A DNA stretch of 64,000 bases, taken from positions 3,410,001-3,474,000 of the forward strand of contig NZ_OZ253573.1 in the NCBI RefSeq assembly GCF_965262965.1, given 5' to 3'. Position 1 is the first letter of the stretch. Every line of letters begins with the position of its first letter. Of the stretch, positions 32,040 through 43,898 are shown piece by piece. Both the position numbers and the translations under genes were made by a program. The notes under the pieces were generated by a model. That model did not search any database and had not been told where the DNA came from. It saw nothing but the letters and a program-made list of their open reading frames with translations. Source of the stretch: Poriferisodalis sp965262965 (GTDB lineage Bacteria > Actinomycetota > Acidimicrobiia > Acidimicrobiales > Poriferisodalaceae).

Positions 32040-32402
32040 ATGCGATCGCACGCGGCGCGCGAACGGACGCGAGCAGCCCGAAGCGGCAACGGCAGCGAAG
32101 ACGGCCTCGCGAAGGCCGTTGAGATCGTTCTGACGCCAGTGATCTTCGCAGCGGCAGGATTCGGCCTCGACCGCTGGCTCGATACCGGTCCGTGGCTGGC
32201 GTTGAGCTTCGGCTTGGTCGCCTTCGTGCTCAAGCTGCTGATCGAGTGGTACCGGTACTCCGAGCGGATGTCCAAACTTGAGTCTGATCTGGCCGAACAG
32301 CGCCCGACGCAGCGGCGCGGCATTGATCGAGCCGAGCCGGCCGCGGTCAGCCTGCCGGTTGGCGTTGTGCTGGACAATGAGCCGTCGGAGCACGGCGCGT
32401 GA
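32040..32402 (+). CDS. AtpZ/AtpI-like small membrane protein
   Basis: A 120-residue protein. After a basic N-terminus come two hydrophobic segments, VEIVLTPVIFAAAGFGLDRWL and PWLALSFGLVAFVLKLLI, then a charged tail (YRYSERMSKLESDLAEQ). This is the pattern of AtpZ/AtpI accessory proteins encoded ahead of ATP synthase, which help c-ring assembly or Mg transport. ATG 32040 is the first in frame. The stop overlaps the GTG of the next gene. Family assignment rests on topology and position more than on strict motifs. Confidence 0.7.
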   Translation: MRSHAARERTRAARSGNGSEDGLAKAVEIVLTPVIFAAAGFGLDRWLDTGPWLALSFGLVAFVLKLLIEWYRYSERMSKLESDLAEQRPTQRRGIDRAEPAAVSLPVGVVLDNEPSEHGA

Positions 32403-32869
32403 CGGCATCGGGCCCGGCGGAGGGCGGAACGGCGGCGCGATCAGCCAGTGAGGATGCGCCTGAGCGCGCCATCGCCGTCGACATCGCGCGCCGCAGCTTG
32501 TACGTCAGCCCCGTGTGGGTGGCCGCGTGCGGCCTCGTATGGGGCGTCGGCGGTGCGGCCTCTGCGGCGTACGGGATCGTGCTCGTCGTAGTCAACCTTC
32601 TTGCCGCAGCAGCGATCATGACGTGGGCGGTACGCATCTCGCCCGTGGCCTTGATGGCGGCGAGCCTCGGGGGCTTCGTCGGCCGCCTCGCCGTGCTCTT
32701 CGGAGCGGTCGTCGCGGTCAGCGGACTGAGCCTGTTCGAGCCGGTTCCGCTCGGCATCACTATCGGAGTCAGCCATCTCGGTCTGCTCGTGTGGGAGATG
32801 CGGTATGTTTCCCTGCGGCTCGCAGCCCCAGGCCTCGATCTGCAACGTCCCGGCAAGGAGAAGAAGTGA
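32399..32869 (+). CDS. atpI: ATP synthase subunit I-like membrane protein
   Basis: A 156-residue protein with about four membrane helices: VWVAACGLVWGVGGAASAAYG, VLVVVNLLAAAAIMTWAV (given in part), LMAASLGGFVGRLAVLFGAVV and IGVSHLGLLVWEMRYV. This matches the AtpI group located directly before atpB in many bacteria, with an assembly role for the c-ring. It starts at GTG 32399 overlapping the previous stop (GTGA), and its own stop overlaps the GTG of atpB, so the genes are translationally coupled. Confidence 0.75.
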   Translation: MTASGPAEGGTAARSASEDAPERAIAVDIARRSLYVSPVWVAACGLVWGVGGAASAAYGIVLVVVNLLAAAAIMTWAVRISPVALMAASLGGFVGRLAVLFGAVVAVSGLSLFEPVPLGITIGVSHLGLLVWEMRYVSLRLAAPGLDLQRPGKEKK

Positions 32870-33657
32870 ACCTGCTAGCGCTTACTTTCCCGGACATTGG
32901 GCACCTCTTGGAGTGGCCAAACGTCCTGCCGGGTCTCGATGACTCCGTGTTCGCGCTGAACAAGGTCGGCATCATCTACATCTTTGCGCTCGTGGCTCCG
33001 GTCGCGATTTTCTTCATGGCCAAGCGCCGCTACGCGCAGGCAGAGGTCGTCACCGCCCCCCGCGGGGTCCAGACAGTGGCGGAGACCTCGGTGGAGTTCA
33101 TCCGCGAGAACATCATCATGCAGACCATCGGGCCCGACGGCCTGCGCTACCTGCCGTTCCTGGCGACGCTGTTCTTCTTCATCCTGTTCTCGAACATCAC
33201 CGAGGTGTTCCCGTTCATCCACTTCCCGGCCAACGCCCGCATGGCGATGCCCGTTGTCCTCGCGGTGCTCGTCTGGGTGGTATTCAACGCCGTCGGCATC
33301 AAGAACCACGGCTTCTTCGGCTATCTGAAGAACGTTGTCGTGCCGCCCGGTGTGCCAAAGGCGCTGCTGCCGCTCGTGGCGCTCATCGAGTTTGTTTCGA
33401 CCTTCTTCGTCCGTCCGTTCTCGCTGGCTGTGCGGCTCTTTGCAAACATGCTTGCCGGGCACTTGCTGCTCGTCACGTTCGGTGTGCTCACCGCTGCGCT
33501 GTGGGACACGAGTCTGCTGGCCACCATCGTGTGGGCACCGTTCGTGGTGCTCATCGGCCTGACCGGCTTCGAGATTCTCGTCGCTTTCCTGCAGGCGTTC
33601 ATCTTCACGATCCTCACTGCCGTCTACATCGGCGGCGCTCTGCATCCCGAGCACTAG
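32866..33657 (+). CDS. atpB: ATP synthase Fo subunit a
   Basis: A 263-residue membrane protein that forms the proton half-channels beside the c-ring. The essential arginine is Arg190 in SLAVRLFANMLAGHLL. Other marks are FSNITEVFPFI, NARMAMPVVLAVLVW, KNHGFFGYLKN and the C-terminal FLQAFIFTILTAVYIGGAL. The frame is open far upstream, but GTG 32866 overlaps the preceding stop and gives the family length. The gap to atpE is 98 nt. Confidence 0.95.
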   Translation: MNLLALTFPDIGHLLEWPNVLPGLDDSVFALNKVGIIYIFALVAPVAIFFMAKRRYAQAEVVTAPRGVQTVAETSVEFIRENIIMQTIGPDGLRYLPFLATLFFFILFSNITEVFPFIHFPANARMAMPVVLAVLVWVVFNAVGIKNHGFFGYLKNVVVPPGVPKALLPLVALIEFVSTFFVRPFSLAVRLFANMLAGHLLLVTFGVLTAALWDTSLLATIVWAPFVVLIGLTGFEILVAFLQAFIFTILTAVYIGGALHPEH

Positions 33658-33755
33658 GCCCGCCCAGCCCATCACCCCTTCGACTCACGGTCGCACGGCG
33701 TCCCGGCGCTTCGGCCCCTGCCCCAATATCCCGTACAACACAGGAGACACGAGTA

Positions 33756-34010
33756 ATGGAATTGCTCGCACAAGCAGCGGACAACGCACTCGACGGATTG
33801 AAGGCGCTCGGCGCTGGCCTCGGCTACGGCCTTGCGGCCATCGGCCCCGGCGTCGGCATCGGTCTGGTCGTCGGCAATGCAATCACCGCGATGGCGCGCC
33901 AGCCCGAATCAGCGGGCATGGTCCGTACGACCATGTTCTTGGGCATCGCGTTCACTGAGGCCTTGGCCCTCATCGGTTTCGTGGTGTTCATCCTCCTCAA
34001 CTTCGCGTAG
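33756..34010 (+). CDS. atpE: ATP synthase Fo subunit c
   Basis: An 84-residue hairpin of two helices. The Gly-rich first helix has GLGYGLAAIGPGVGIGLVVG, the polar loop is ARQPES, and the second helix is FLGIAFTEALALIGFVVFILL with the ion-binding Glu68. The Ala in place of the Gln typical of sodium-type rings and the residues after Glu68 point to protons. The ATG at 33756 follows AGGAG at 33742. Confidence 0.96.
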   Translation: MELLAQAADNALDGLKALGAGLGYGLAAIGPGVGIGLVVGNAITAMARQPESAGMVRTTMFLGIAFTEALALIGFVVFILLNFA

Positions 34011-34019
34011 GAGGAACCC

Positions 34020-34574
34020 ATGAACGCCACTCTGAGCAATATGGCAACGGGCCTGCTAGCGGCGACCGAGGAGGGCGAGGCCGCCTCCAACCCGATCATC
34101 CCCGAATGGAATGAGGTGATCTGGGGTTCGGCGGCGTTCGTCATCCTGTTCCTCGTCATGTGGAAGCTGGCCCTGCCGCCGATCCGGCGGGCAATGGAGG
34201 CTCGTACCGAGCGCATCCAGGGCGACCTCGACGGCGCAGCAACCGCCCGTTCTGAGGCCGAGGATCTGCGCACGCAGTACGACGTCCGGCTGGCCGAGGC
34301 CAACGCCGAGGCCGCTCGGATCATCGAGGAGGCCCGAGCGGCTGCCGAGACGGTCCGCCAGGAGCGTCTGGCGGCGATCGAGCCAGAGATCGCCGAGCGT
34401 CGTGCTCAGGCTGAGGCCGATATCACCGCCGCCCGGGCACGCGCGATGGCTGAAGTCCGCGCCGACATCACGTCGATCGCCGTTGGTGCTGCCGAGCAGG
34501 TGGTGATGGCCAGCATCGACGAGGCCGCTCACGCCCGGTTGATCGAGAACTACATCGAGCGGGTGGGGAACTGA
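34020..34574 (+). CDS. atpF: ATP synthase Fo subunit b
   Basis: A 184-residue peripheral stalk protein. One N-terminal membrane helix (EVIWGSAAFVILFLVMWKLALPP, in part) is followed by a long charged coiled coil (RRAMEARTERIQGDLDGA ... AEAARIIEEARAAAE). This dimerises and links Fo to the delta subunit. It lies 9 nt after atpE. The interval to atpH is 121 nt, larger than elsewhere in the operon, with no gene in it. Confidence 0.94.
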   Translation: MNATLSNMATGLLAATEEGEAASNPIIPEWNEVIWGSAAFVILFLVMWKLALPPIRRAMEARTERIQGDLDGAATARSEAEDLRTQYDVRLAEANAEAARIIEEARAAAETVRQERLAAIEPEIAERRAQAEADITAARARAMAEVRADITSIAVGAAEQVVMASIDEAAHARLIENYIERVGN

Positions 34575-34695
34575 TCGTCCCGCGCATCGCCCTCACGGCG
34601 CAGCCCATCACCGCCAGGCGTGTTCCGGCGGAATGGGCGGGGCAGCGCCCGGTGCGGGCCAGGACAGGAGTTGAACAGATGATCAGGATCAACCG

Positions 34696-35219
34696 ATGAG
34701 CCAGCGAACCGATGGCTACGCGAGTGCAGTCGTGGCCATCGCGCAGGCCGAAGACGCGCTTGAGCGCGTGCCCAACGAGCTGTCCGCAGTCGGCCGCGCT
34801 GTCGCTGAGAACGAGGAACTGCGCAGCGTGCTGTCCGACCGCTCGGTCCCGGCATCACGCCGCATCGGCATCATCGAGGACTTGTTGGCGGCCCAGGCGT
34901 CGCCGGTCACGCTCAACGTGGTGGCGATGCTGGTCGGTGCTGGCCGTGGCGGCCAACTCGACACCGTCGCCGACGAGGTGCTCGAACTCGCCGCCGCAAC
35001 GCGGGGTGAGGTGGTGGCCGAGGTCCGCTCGGCCGTCGCGCTCACCGACTCCCAGATCGAGCGGCTCGCCGGCGCCCTGCGCCAGGCCAGCGGCCGCAAC
35101 GTGACCGTCCATGTCGTAGTGGATCCCGAAATTGTCGGAGGACTGTCCGCCCAGATCGGCGACACCGTCTTCGACGGCTCGGTCCGCACCCGGCTCGACA
35201 AGATGAAGGAGCGCCTGTC

Positions 35220-35223
<4 letters not shown>
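34696..35223 (+). CDS. atpH: ATP synthase F1 subunit delta
   Basis: A 175-residue stator protein joining the b stalk to the alpha subunits. GYASAVVAIAQAEDAL opens the N-terminal six-helix domain. ASPVTLNVVAMLVGAGRGG is the conserved middle, and the C-terminal EIVGGLSAQIGDTVFDGSVRTRLDKM is the family signature (given in part). The last base triplets overlap the GTG of atpA (GTGA), so translation is coupled. Confidence 0.95.
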
Positions 35224-36773
<1,550 letters not shown>

Positions 36774-36779
36774 TCCGCT

Positions 36780-37754
36780 ATGGCAAGCGGTCAGGAGCGC
36801 ATTCTTCGGCGTCGCATCAAGTCGATCGAGGCCACCAAGAAGATCACGCGCGCCATGGAGCTGATCGCGGCATCACGCATCGTGCGGGCGCAGACCCGGG
36901 TGCGCGCTGCACGGCCGTACAGCGAGAAGGTGACCGCGGTCATTGCGAATCTGGCGTCTGCGGGTGGCGAGGCCGATCACCCGCTCCTGCGCGAGCCGAT
37001 CGATGTCGCCAAAGTGGCCTACGTCGTCATTGCTGCGGATCGTGGACTGTGCGGCGGTTACAACAACAACGTCCTGCGAGCCGCTGAGCGTGCCATCGCG
37101 GCTGACGCCGCTGAGGGCCGTGACTACGAGCTGGTGCTGTCGGGCCGCAAGGCCCAGGGCTATTTCCGGTTCCGCGACTACCGCATCGCCGCCGGCTTCG
37201 AAGGCTTCAGCGACCAGCCGAGCTACTCCGATGCCCAGCGGATCGCTGGGGTGGCCACGGCACTCTTCGAAAGCGGCGAGTGCGGCCAGGTGAAGCTGGC
37301 CTACACCCAGTTCCACTCCATGGGCGTCCAAGAAGTGTCGATCGCGCCGTTCATGCCGCTGGACTCCGGCGATTTCTCCGGCGACGACGGCGCTGATGAA
37401 TCTCACAGCGCCGGTGCAGCCGGTGGCTACGAATTCGAGCCCGAGCCAGCGGTGATTCTCGAGCGCCTCCTGCCGCGCTACGCCGAGGCCCGTCTGTTCG
37501 CAGCGTTGCTCGAGGCCTCGGCCTCCGAACACGCGGCCCGTCAGCGAGCCATGAAGGCCGCAACCGACAACGCCGAAGATCTGAAGACCAACCTGACCCG
37601 CGTGATGAACCGCGCCCGCCAAGACGCCATCACCACTGAGATCATGGAGATCGTCGGCGGTGCCGAGGCGCTCTCTCAGACCGGCGGCGAAGTCGACCTT
37701 CTGTCCGACACCATCGAAGCCCGCACTGCGAATCTGTTCCGCGCACGCCAATAG
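36780..37754 (+). CDS. atpG: ATP synthase F1 subunit gamma
   Basis: A 324-residue rotor shaft. N-terminal ILRRRIKSIEATKKITRAMELIAASRI and C-terminal ATDNAEDLKTNLTRVMNRARQDAITTEIMEIVGGAEAL (each cited in part) form the coiled-coil axle. VIAADRGLCGGYNNNV is the central signature. An insertion of about 30 acidic residues (DSGDFSGDDGADESHSAGAA) lies near residue 200, longer than in E. coli; actinobacterial gamma subunits often carry an extra loop in this region. It starts 6 nt after atpA. Confidence 0.96.
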   Translation: MASGQERILRRRIKSIEATKKITRAMELIAASRIVRAQTRVRAARPYSEKVTAVIANLASAGGEADHPLLREPIDVAKVAYVVIAADRGLCGGYNNNVLRAAERAIAADAAEGRDYELVLSGRKAQGYFRFRDYRIAAGFEGFSDQPSYSDAQRIAGVATALFESGECGQVKLAYTQFHSMGVQEVSIAPFMPLDSGDFSGDDGADESHSAGAAGGYEFEPEPAVILERLLPRYAEARLFAALLEASASEHAARQRAMKAATDNAEDLKTNLTRVMNRARQDAITTEIMEIVGGAEALSQTGGEVDLLSDTIEARTANLFRARQ

Positions 37755-37792
37755 CCCAATCGAGCCCCTCGGCGGGTTGAGGAGACACATCA

Positions 37793-39244
<1,452 letters not shown>

Positions 39245-39278
39245 TAGATCCGGCCGCGGGCGCAGGGAGGCACACGAG

Positions 39279-39662
39279 ATGCAAGTTGAGCTGGTCTCAC
39301 CCGAAGCGGTGCTGTTCAGTGGCGAGTGCACTCAGGTCGTCACGCGCACCGTCGACGGTGACATCGCCTTTCTGGACCACCATGCCGCGTTCATCGGGGG
39401 GCTTGACATCGGCCAGACCCAGTTGTGGGCCAGCGACGGCATCGTGACGCTGGCGATCAACCGCGGCTTCGTCGAGGTCAGCAACAACGTCGTGACGATC
39501 CTCAGCGATGCTGCCTATGCGGCTGACGAGATCGATGTCGCGGCGGCGCAGGCTGACCTCGCCGCAGCCCAAGCGGCCGTCAACGCCGATGGCGACGACG
39601 AAGACGCCAAGGCCGCGCTGGCTTGGGCGCAGACGCGCATCGCCGTCGCGGAAGCTGCGTAA
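39279..39662 (+). CDS. atpC: ATP synthase F1 subunit epsilon
   Basis: A 127-residue subunit. The N-terminal beta-sandwich has VELVSPEAVLFSGECTQVV, GDIAFLDHHAAFIGGL and INRGFVEVSNNVVTILSD. The C-terminal helical pair is AQADLAAAQAAVNADGDDEDAKAALAWAQTRI (in part). It couples gamma rotation and can inhibit ATP hydrolysis. It ends the operon; a hairpin follows. Confidence 0.95.
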   Translation: MQVELVSPEAVLFSGECTQVVTRTVDGDIAFLDHHAAFIGGLDIGQTQLWASDGIVTLAINRGFVEVSNNVVTILSDAAYAADEIDVAAAQADLAAAQAAVNADGDDEDAKAALAWAQTRIAVAEAA

Positions 39663-39669
39663 ACACAGC

Positions 39670-39698
39670 GCAGCTGCCTGAATACAGCGGAGCTGCGT
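39670..39698 (+). terminator. Hairpin after the atp operon
   Basis: CGCAGCT and AGCTGCG pair over 7 bp around a 15-nt loop, 8 nt after the atpC stop. It lies within two imperfect direct repeats of ACAGCG(C/G)AGCTGC. No T-run follows. End-of-operon position makes a terminator plausible. Confidence 0.35.
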
Positions 39699-39764
39699 AG
39701 TCACAGAGCGACGTATCGGCGCGTAGATCGCGTCTGCAAGCATGAGAGTCCCGTGCATACGACC

Positions 39765-39770
39765 AGGAGG
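39765..39770 (+). promoter_or_regulatory. Consensus ribosome-binding site of amt
   Basis: AGGAGG lies 7 nt before ATG 39778. It decides this start over the in-frame ATG at 39742 and starts the protein at the family N-terminus. Confidence 0.75.
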
Positions 39771-39777
39771 GCTCGTC

Positions 39778-41049
39778 ATGATCGCGATTCCTGAGCAATT
39801 CGTCCTGAACACGTTCATGTTCCTCGTCTGGGGATCGCTGATCATGTGGATGGCGGCCGGCTTCACGATGCTGGAAGCCGGTGCAGTCCGCAGCAAGAAC
39901 GCGTCGATGATCTGCTTGAAGAACGTCGGCATCTATTCGATCGCGGGGCTCGCGTTCTACTTCATCGGGTACAACCTGATGTACGTCGACGTGGGCGACC
40001 TGTTCGGGTCGTTCACGCTGCTCTACGGACCGAGTGCCGATGAACTCGCGCTGCTCGACGGCGACGTCGGCGCGGCCGCTGCGGTGGCCGACAACGGCCA
40101 CGCGGTCATGTCGGACTGATTCTTCCAGATGGTGTTCGTTGCCACGGCGGCATCGGTCGTGTCGGGCGCGATTGCCGAGCGCATCAAGATGTGGTCGTTC
40201 TTCGGGTTCACCGTGGTACTGACGGCGTTCATCTATCCGATCGTGGGCGCGTGGACCTGGGGAGGCGGCTGGCTCGCTGAGCGGGGCTTCCAAGACTTCG
40301 CCGGATCGACCATCGTGCACAGCACGGGCGGCTGGGCGGCACTGGCCGGGGTGCTGGTGGTGGGCCCCCGGCTGGGTAAGTACCGCTCCGACGGCACGGT
40401 CAAGCCGACGCCGCCGTCGAACGTCCTCGTCGTGACGCTGGGCGTGTTCATCCTGTGGTTCGGCTGGTTCGGTTTCAACGGCGGGTCGCAGCTGGCTCTG
40501 GGCAGCGTGTTCGATGCAGTCGCCATGAGCAATGTGCTCGTCAACACGAATCTGGCGGCAGCTGCAGGCGTGGTAGCGGCACTTGCGGTGTCTCGCTCGT
40601 TGCTTGGCCGGGTCGACCTCTTCGCTGGGCTCAACGGAGCCATCGCCGGACTGGTGTCCATCACAGCGGGTCCGGACATCACCGAGCAGTGGTGGGCGGT
40701 CATCATCGGCGCCATCGGCGGCATTCTGTGCACGGCCGCCATCAAGGCGCTGGAACTGCTGAAGGTAGACGACGTCGTGGGTGCGATTCCCGCTCACCTT
40801 GTCTGCGGCATCTGGGGGACGCTGGCAACGTCGATCGCTGCGGGCGCTCAGTTCCACATCCAGCTGCTGGGCGTGCTCGCGGTCGGGGCCTTCGTGTTCA
40901 TCACATCGTTCATCGTCTGGAAGGCCATGGACCTCACCGTCGGTTTGCGAGTGTCGACCACGGTGGAACAGCTCGGCCAGGACACCGGCGAGCTCGGTAT
41001 CGAGGCGTACCCCGAGTTCGTGCTCATGCCGGAGAACTTCGACGAGTAG
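39778..41049 (+). pseudogene. amt: Ammonium transporter (Amt) interrupted by in-frame TGA
   Basis: 423 codons of an Amt channel, with one TGA at 40117-40119 (codon 114). The part before reads FTMLEAGAVRSKNA and GYNLMYVD and ends HAVMSD. The part after resumes in the same frame with FFQMVFVATAASVVSGAIAERIK. The family has Trp in that slot (SDWFFQ), so one G-to-A change of TGG explains the stop. Later marks are intact: STIVHSTGGWAALAG, FGWFGFNGGSQ, NTNLAAAAGVV and AIPAHLVCGIWGTLA with the pore histidines. Translation may end as a 113-residue fragment, restart at ATG 40129, or read through. TGA serves as a normal stop in neighbouring intact genes, so a changed code is not supported. No GlnK gene is adjacent. 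Confidence 0.85.
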
Positions 41050-41058
41050 ACGCCGGCC

Positions 41059-41499
41059 TCAGCCGGTCAGCGGGCGGAGATCGGTCAGGCCCTCGACGCC
41101 TCGGTAGTAGCAACCTGGGCGGGCTGCTCCACTGGCGTCACGAGTGTGGCAAGCGCCGCCTGCATCGCGACGCACCCGGTACAGCAGCGAGTTCTGCTCG
41201 CAGTTCACACGCACGTCCACGAGCGACAGCGTGTCGCCCGACGTGGCGCCCTTGTGCCAGATCTCGTTTCGGGAGGTGGAGTACAGCACGGCGCTGCACC
41301 GCTCGAGGGTCAGCCGCAGTGCTTCTTGGTTGGCATAGCCGATGAACAGGACGTCGCCGGTGTCCGCGTCTTGGAGGACGACCGGAACCACCTGATGGCC
41401 GTCGCGGCCGATCTGGTTGACCTTGCCGAAGTCGATCTGGGCGATCGTGCCTTCTTCGAGGTCGTCAAGAGCTGGTTCTGATCGGGCTGATGTCGACAT
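41059..41499 (-). CDS. hisI: Phosphoribosyl-AMP cyclohydrolase
   Basis: A 146-residue Zn enzyme opening the ring of phosphoribosyl-AMP, the third step of histidine synthesis. The signature is complete: VLFIGYANQEAL, RNEIWHKGATSGD, VDVRVNCEQNSLLYRV and the ACHT Zn ligands, with a further Cys in GCYYR. It is a stand-alone HisI without the HisE domain. The ATG follows the glpX stop by 3 nt, so it is cotranscribed with glpX and not with other his genes. Confidence 0.95.
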   Translation of the reverse strand: MSTSARSEPALDDLEEGTIAQIDFGKVNQIGRDGHQVVPVVLQDADTGDVLFIGYANQEALRLTLERCSAVLYSTSRNEIWHKGATSGDTLSLVDVRVNCEQNSLLYRVRRDAGGACHTRDASGAARPGCYYRGVEGLTDLRPLTG

Positions 41500-41502
41500 A
41501 GA

Positions 41503-42558
41503 TCAGGTGAAATCTACGGCTGCGTAGGCGCTGAGCTTGTCGATGTCGTGGGTGGCTTCGATACGGCGCACCGTGCCGCTGCGCGAGCGCATCACCAATG
41601 AGTCGGTGGTGGCGCGGTGTGCAGTGAACTTGACGCCATGCAACAGCTCGCCGTCGGTGATGCCGGTAGCGGCGAAGAAGACATCGTCGGACTGCACTAG
41701 ATCGTCGATGTGCAGCACGCGTTCGAGTTCGAACCCTGCAGCCACGGCCGCCTGGCGCTCGTGGTCGTTGCGAGGCCACAGACGGCCCTGCAGCTCGCCG
41801 CCGAGGCACTTGAGCGCAGCCGCGGAGATGATGCCTTCGGGCGTGCCGCCGATGCCAAAGAGCACATCAGTGGTGTCGCTGGCGGCCGCCGAGATGGCGC
41901 CGGCAACGTCGCCGTCGGGAATGAGCCGGATGCGCGCACCGGTATCGCGGATCTCGGCAATGAGCTCGGAGTGGCGGTCGCGGTCGAGGACCACCGCGGT
42001 GAGGTCTCGCAGGCCCTGGCCGGTCGCCTCGGCGATGGCGCGCAGGTTCTCCGTCGGCGTCCGGTTGAGGTCCACCACGCCCTTGGCGTCGCGCCCTACC
42101 GCAATCTTCTCCATGTACACGCACGGGCCGGGATCGAGCATCGTCCCACGCGGCGAGACGGCGATGACCGAGATGGCGTTCCCGCGTCCCAGCGAGGTCA
42201 GCGTGGTGCCGTCGATCGGATCGACCGCCACGTCCGTCAGCGCCCCGGCTCCGTCGCCGATCAGCTCGCCGTTGAACAGCATCGGCGCTTCGTCCTTCTC
42301 GCCCTCGCCGATGACCACGATGCCGTCCATGGGCACCGTGCTCAGCACGACTCGCATCGCGTCAACTGCGGCGCCGTCGGCGCCGTCCTTGTTACCGCGG
42401 CCCATCCAGCGAGATGCCGCCATGGCAGCGGCTTCGGTCGTGCGCACGAGCTCGAGCGCAAGGTTGCGGTCGGGAGTTCGTCTCGTGGGATCGGTGAGAT
42501 CCGGGTTGCCTCGGCTGGCTTGACCTCGATCGGCGTGCGGTCTGCGGTTCTGGCTCAT
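41503..42558 (-). CDS. glpX: Class II fructose-1,6-bisphosphatase
   Basis: A 351-residue lithium-sensitive, Mn/Mg-dependent phosphatase of gluconeogenesis. Family marks are AAMAASRWMGRGNKDGADGAAVDAMR (in part), IVVIGEGEKDEAPML, the metal and substrate loop VAVDPIDGTTL, and LFGIGGTPEGIISAAALKCLGG (in part). GlpX is the main FBPase of most actinobacteria. The first 30 residues are a variable polar tail. It is upstream of hisI in a two-gene unit and divergent from the L-2-hydroxyglutarate oxidase gene across 80 bp. Confidence 0.95.
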   Translation of the reverse strand: MSQNRRPHADRGQASRGNPDLTDPTRRTPDRNLALELVRTTEAAAMAASRWMGRGNKDGADGAAVDAMRVVLSTVPMDGIVVIGEGEKDEAPMLFNGELIGDGAGALTDVAVDPIDGTTLTSLGRGNAISVIAVSPRGTMLDPGPCVYMEKIAVGRDAKGVVDLNRTPTENLRAIAEATGQGLRDLTAVVLDRDRHSELIAEIRDTGARIRLIPDGDVAGAISAAASDTTDVLFGIGGTPEGIISAAALKCLGGELQGRLWPRNDHERQAAVAAGFELERVLHIDDLVQSDDVFFAATGITDGELLHGVKFTAHRATTDSLVMRSRSGTVRRIEATHDIDKLSAYAAVDFT

Positions 42559-42638
42559 CGCAGCCGACCCTAGATGACCAGTTCCGTCGACGGGGTTGGC
42601 CCCGCAGGCTTGCTGGGCCGCCCAGTAGCTTCGATCGG

Positions 42639-43850
42639 GTGAACGGCGGTGGGACGGACTCGAAACAGGCCGACCTGGCCGTCGTCGGTGCCGGAATCAT
42701 CGGATTGGCGACTGCACACCGCTACATCCGCGAGCACACCGGGTGTCGCGTCGTGGTGCTCGAAGCCGAAGCCCGGCCCGCGATGCATCAGACCGGCCGC
42801 AACTCCGGCGTGCTGCACTCGGGGATCTACTACCGGTCAGGATCATCGAAGGCCGGGCTGGCGGTTGCGGGCCGCAGCTCGATGGTCGAGTTCTGCCGTG
42901 AGCGGGACATCGCCCACGAGGTGTGCGGCAAGGTCATCGTGGCCGTCGACAGTTCCGAACAAGATCGACTGGCTGTGCTGGCGGAGCGGGCGGTTCTCAA
43001 CGGCGTCAAAGCCGAGCTCATCGACGCCCGCCGCCTGGCCGAGCTGGAGCCGCACTGTGCCGGCGTGGAGGCGCTGCACATCCCTGAAACCGGCATCGCG
43101 GACTACGGCGCGGTCTGCGCTGCGCTCATCGCCGAAATCGAGTCTGCGGGTGGGGAGGTGCGGACCACCGCAGCAGTCGTCGCGCTGAGCGAGCAGTCCG
43201 GGGGCGTGCGGATCACTACGACGGCTGGTGACGTGGAAGCTTCATGGCTCGTCAACTGCGCCGGGCTGCGCTGCGATCAAGTGGCAGAGCTGGCGGGCGC
43301 AGCCTGCGGCTTCCGGATTGTCCCGTTCCGCGGCGAGTACTACGAGTTGGTGGCGGAGCGCGCGCATCTGGTAAACAACCTCATCTATCCCGTGCCGGAT
43401 CCCAGCTTCCCGTTCTTGGGGGTGCATCTCACGCGGATGATCGACGGCACAATTCACGCTGGTCCGAACGCCGTCTTGGCGCTGGCCCGCGAGGGCTACG
43501 GCTGGAGCGACATCAGCCGCGCCCAGCTGCGCGAGCACCTCACCAACCGCGGACTATGGCGCCTCGCACGGCGGCACTGGCGAGCCGGGGCAGGCGAAGT
43601 GTGGCGCTCGCTCAACCCCGCAGCATTCACTCGCGCGCTCCAGCGGCTGGTGCCCGCGATCGAGCCCAAGGACTTGGCGCGCTCGGAGGCGGGTGTGCGT
43701 GCTCAGGCCATGGACGCCAATGGCGAGCTGGCCGACGACTTCGCTGTCACCACCGCAGGCCGCAGCACGCACGTGCTGAATGCGCCGAGCCCGGCGGCCA
43801 CGTCCAGTCTGGAAATAGCCAAGATGATCGTCTCACGCATCGGCGCTTGA
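42639..43850 (+). CDS. lhgO: L-2-hydroxyglutarate oxidase
   Basis: A 403-residue FAD enzyme of the DAO family. The dinucleotide motif is DLAVVGAGIIGLATAHRY near the N-terminus. QTGRNSGVLHSGIYY is the LhgO active-site region. PETGIADYGAVC, VNCAGLRCDQVAELAG, PFRGEYYEL, GVHLTRMIDGTIHAGPNAVLA (in part) and the C-terminal RAQAMDANGELADDFAV all fit. It oxidises L-2-hydroxyglutarate to 2-oxoglutarate and feeds electrons to the respiratory chain. The start is GTG at 42639. It stands alone between divergent and convergent neighbours. Confidence 0.9.
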   Translation: MNGGGTDSKQADLAVVGAGIIGLATAHRYIREHTGCRVVVLEAEARPAMHQTGRNSGVLHSGIYYRSGSSKAGLAVAGRSSMVEFCRERDIAHEVCGKVIVAVDSSEQDRLAVLAERAVLNGVKAELIDARRLAELEPHCAGVEALHIPETGIADYGAVCAALIAEIESAGGEVRTTAAVVALSEQSGGVRITTTAGDVEASWLVNCAGLRCDQVAELAGAACGFRIVPFRGEYYELVAERAHLVNNLIYPVPDPSFPFLGVHLTRMIDGTIHAGPNAVLALAREGYGWSDISRAQLREHLTNRGLWRLARRHWRAGAGEVWRSLNPAAFTRALQRLVPAIEPKDLARSEAGVRAQAMDANGELADDFAVTTAGRSTHVLNAPSPAATSSLEIAKMIVSRIGA

Positions 43851-43898
43851 ACTCCCTGTCAATCCTGCGGCTGTCCATCGTTGCGTGCTGTCCGGGAA

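Noticed and set aside
40117..40119. Idea that TGA codes for Trp or selenocysteine in this organism
   Set aside because: Intact neighbouring genes (for example prfA, atpH, hisI and gatA) end normally at TGA and use TGG for Trp, and no SECIS-like context or family Sec site exists here.
39580..40857. Long antisense frame over the Amt gene
   Set aside because: The sense strand has clear Amt family sequence with one stop; the antisense protein is Arg/His/Asp-rich with no family.
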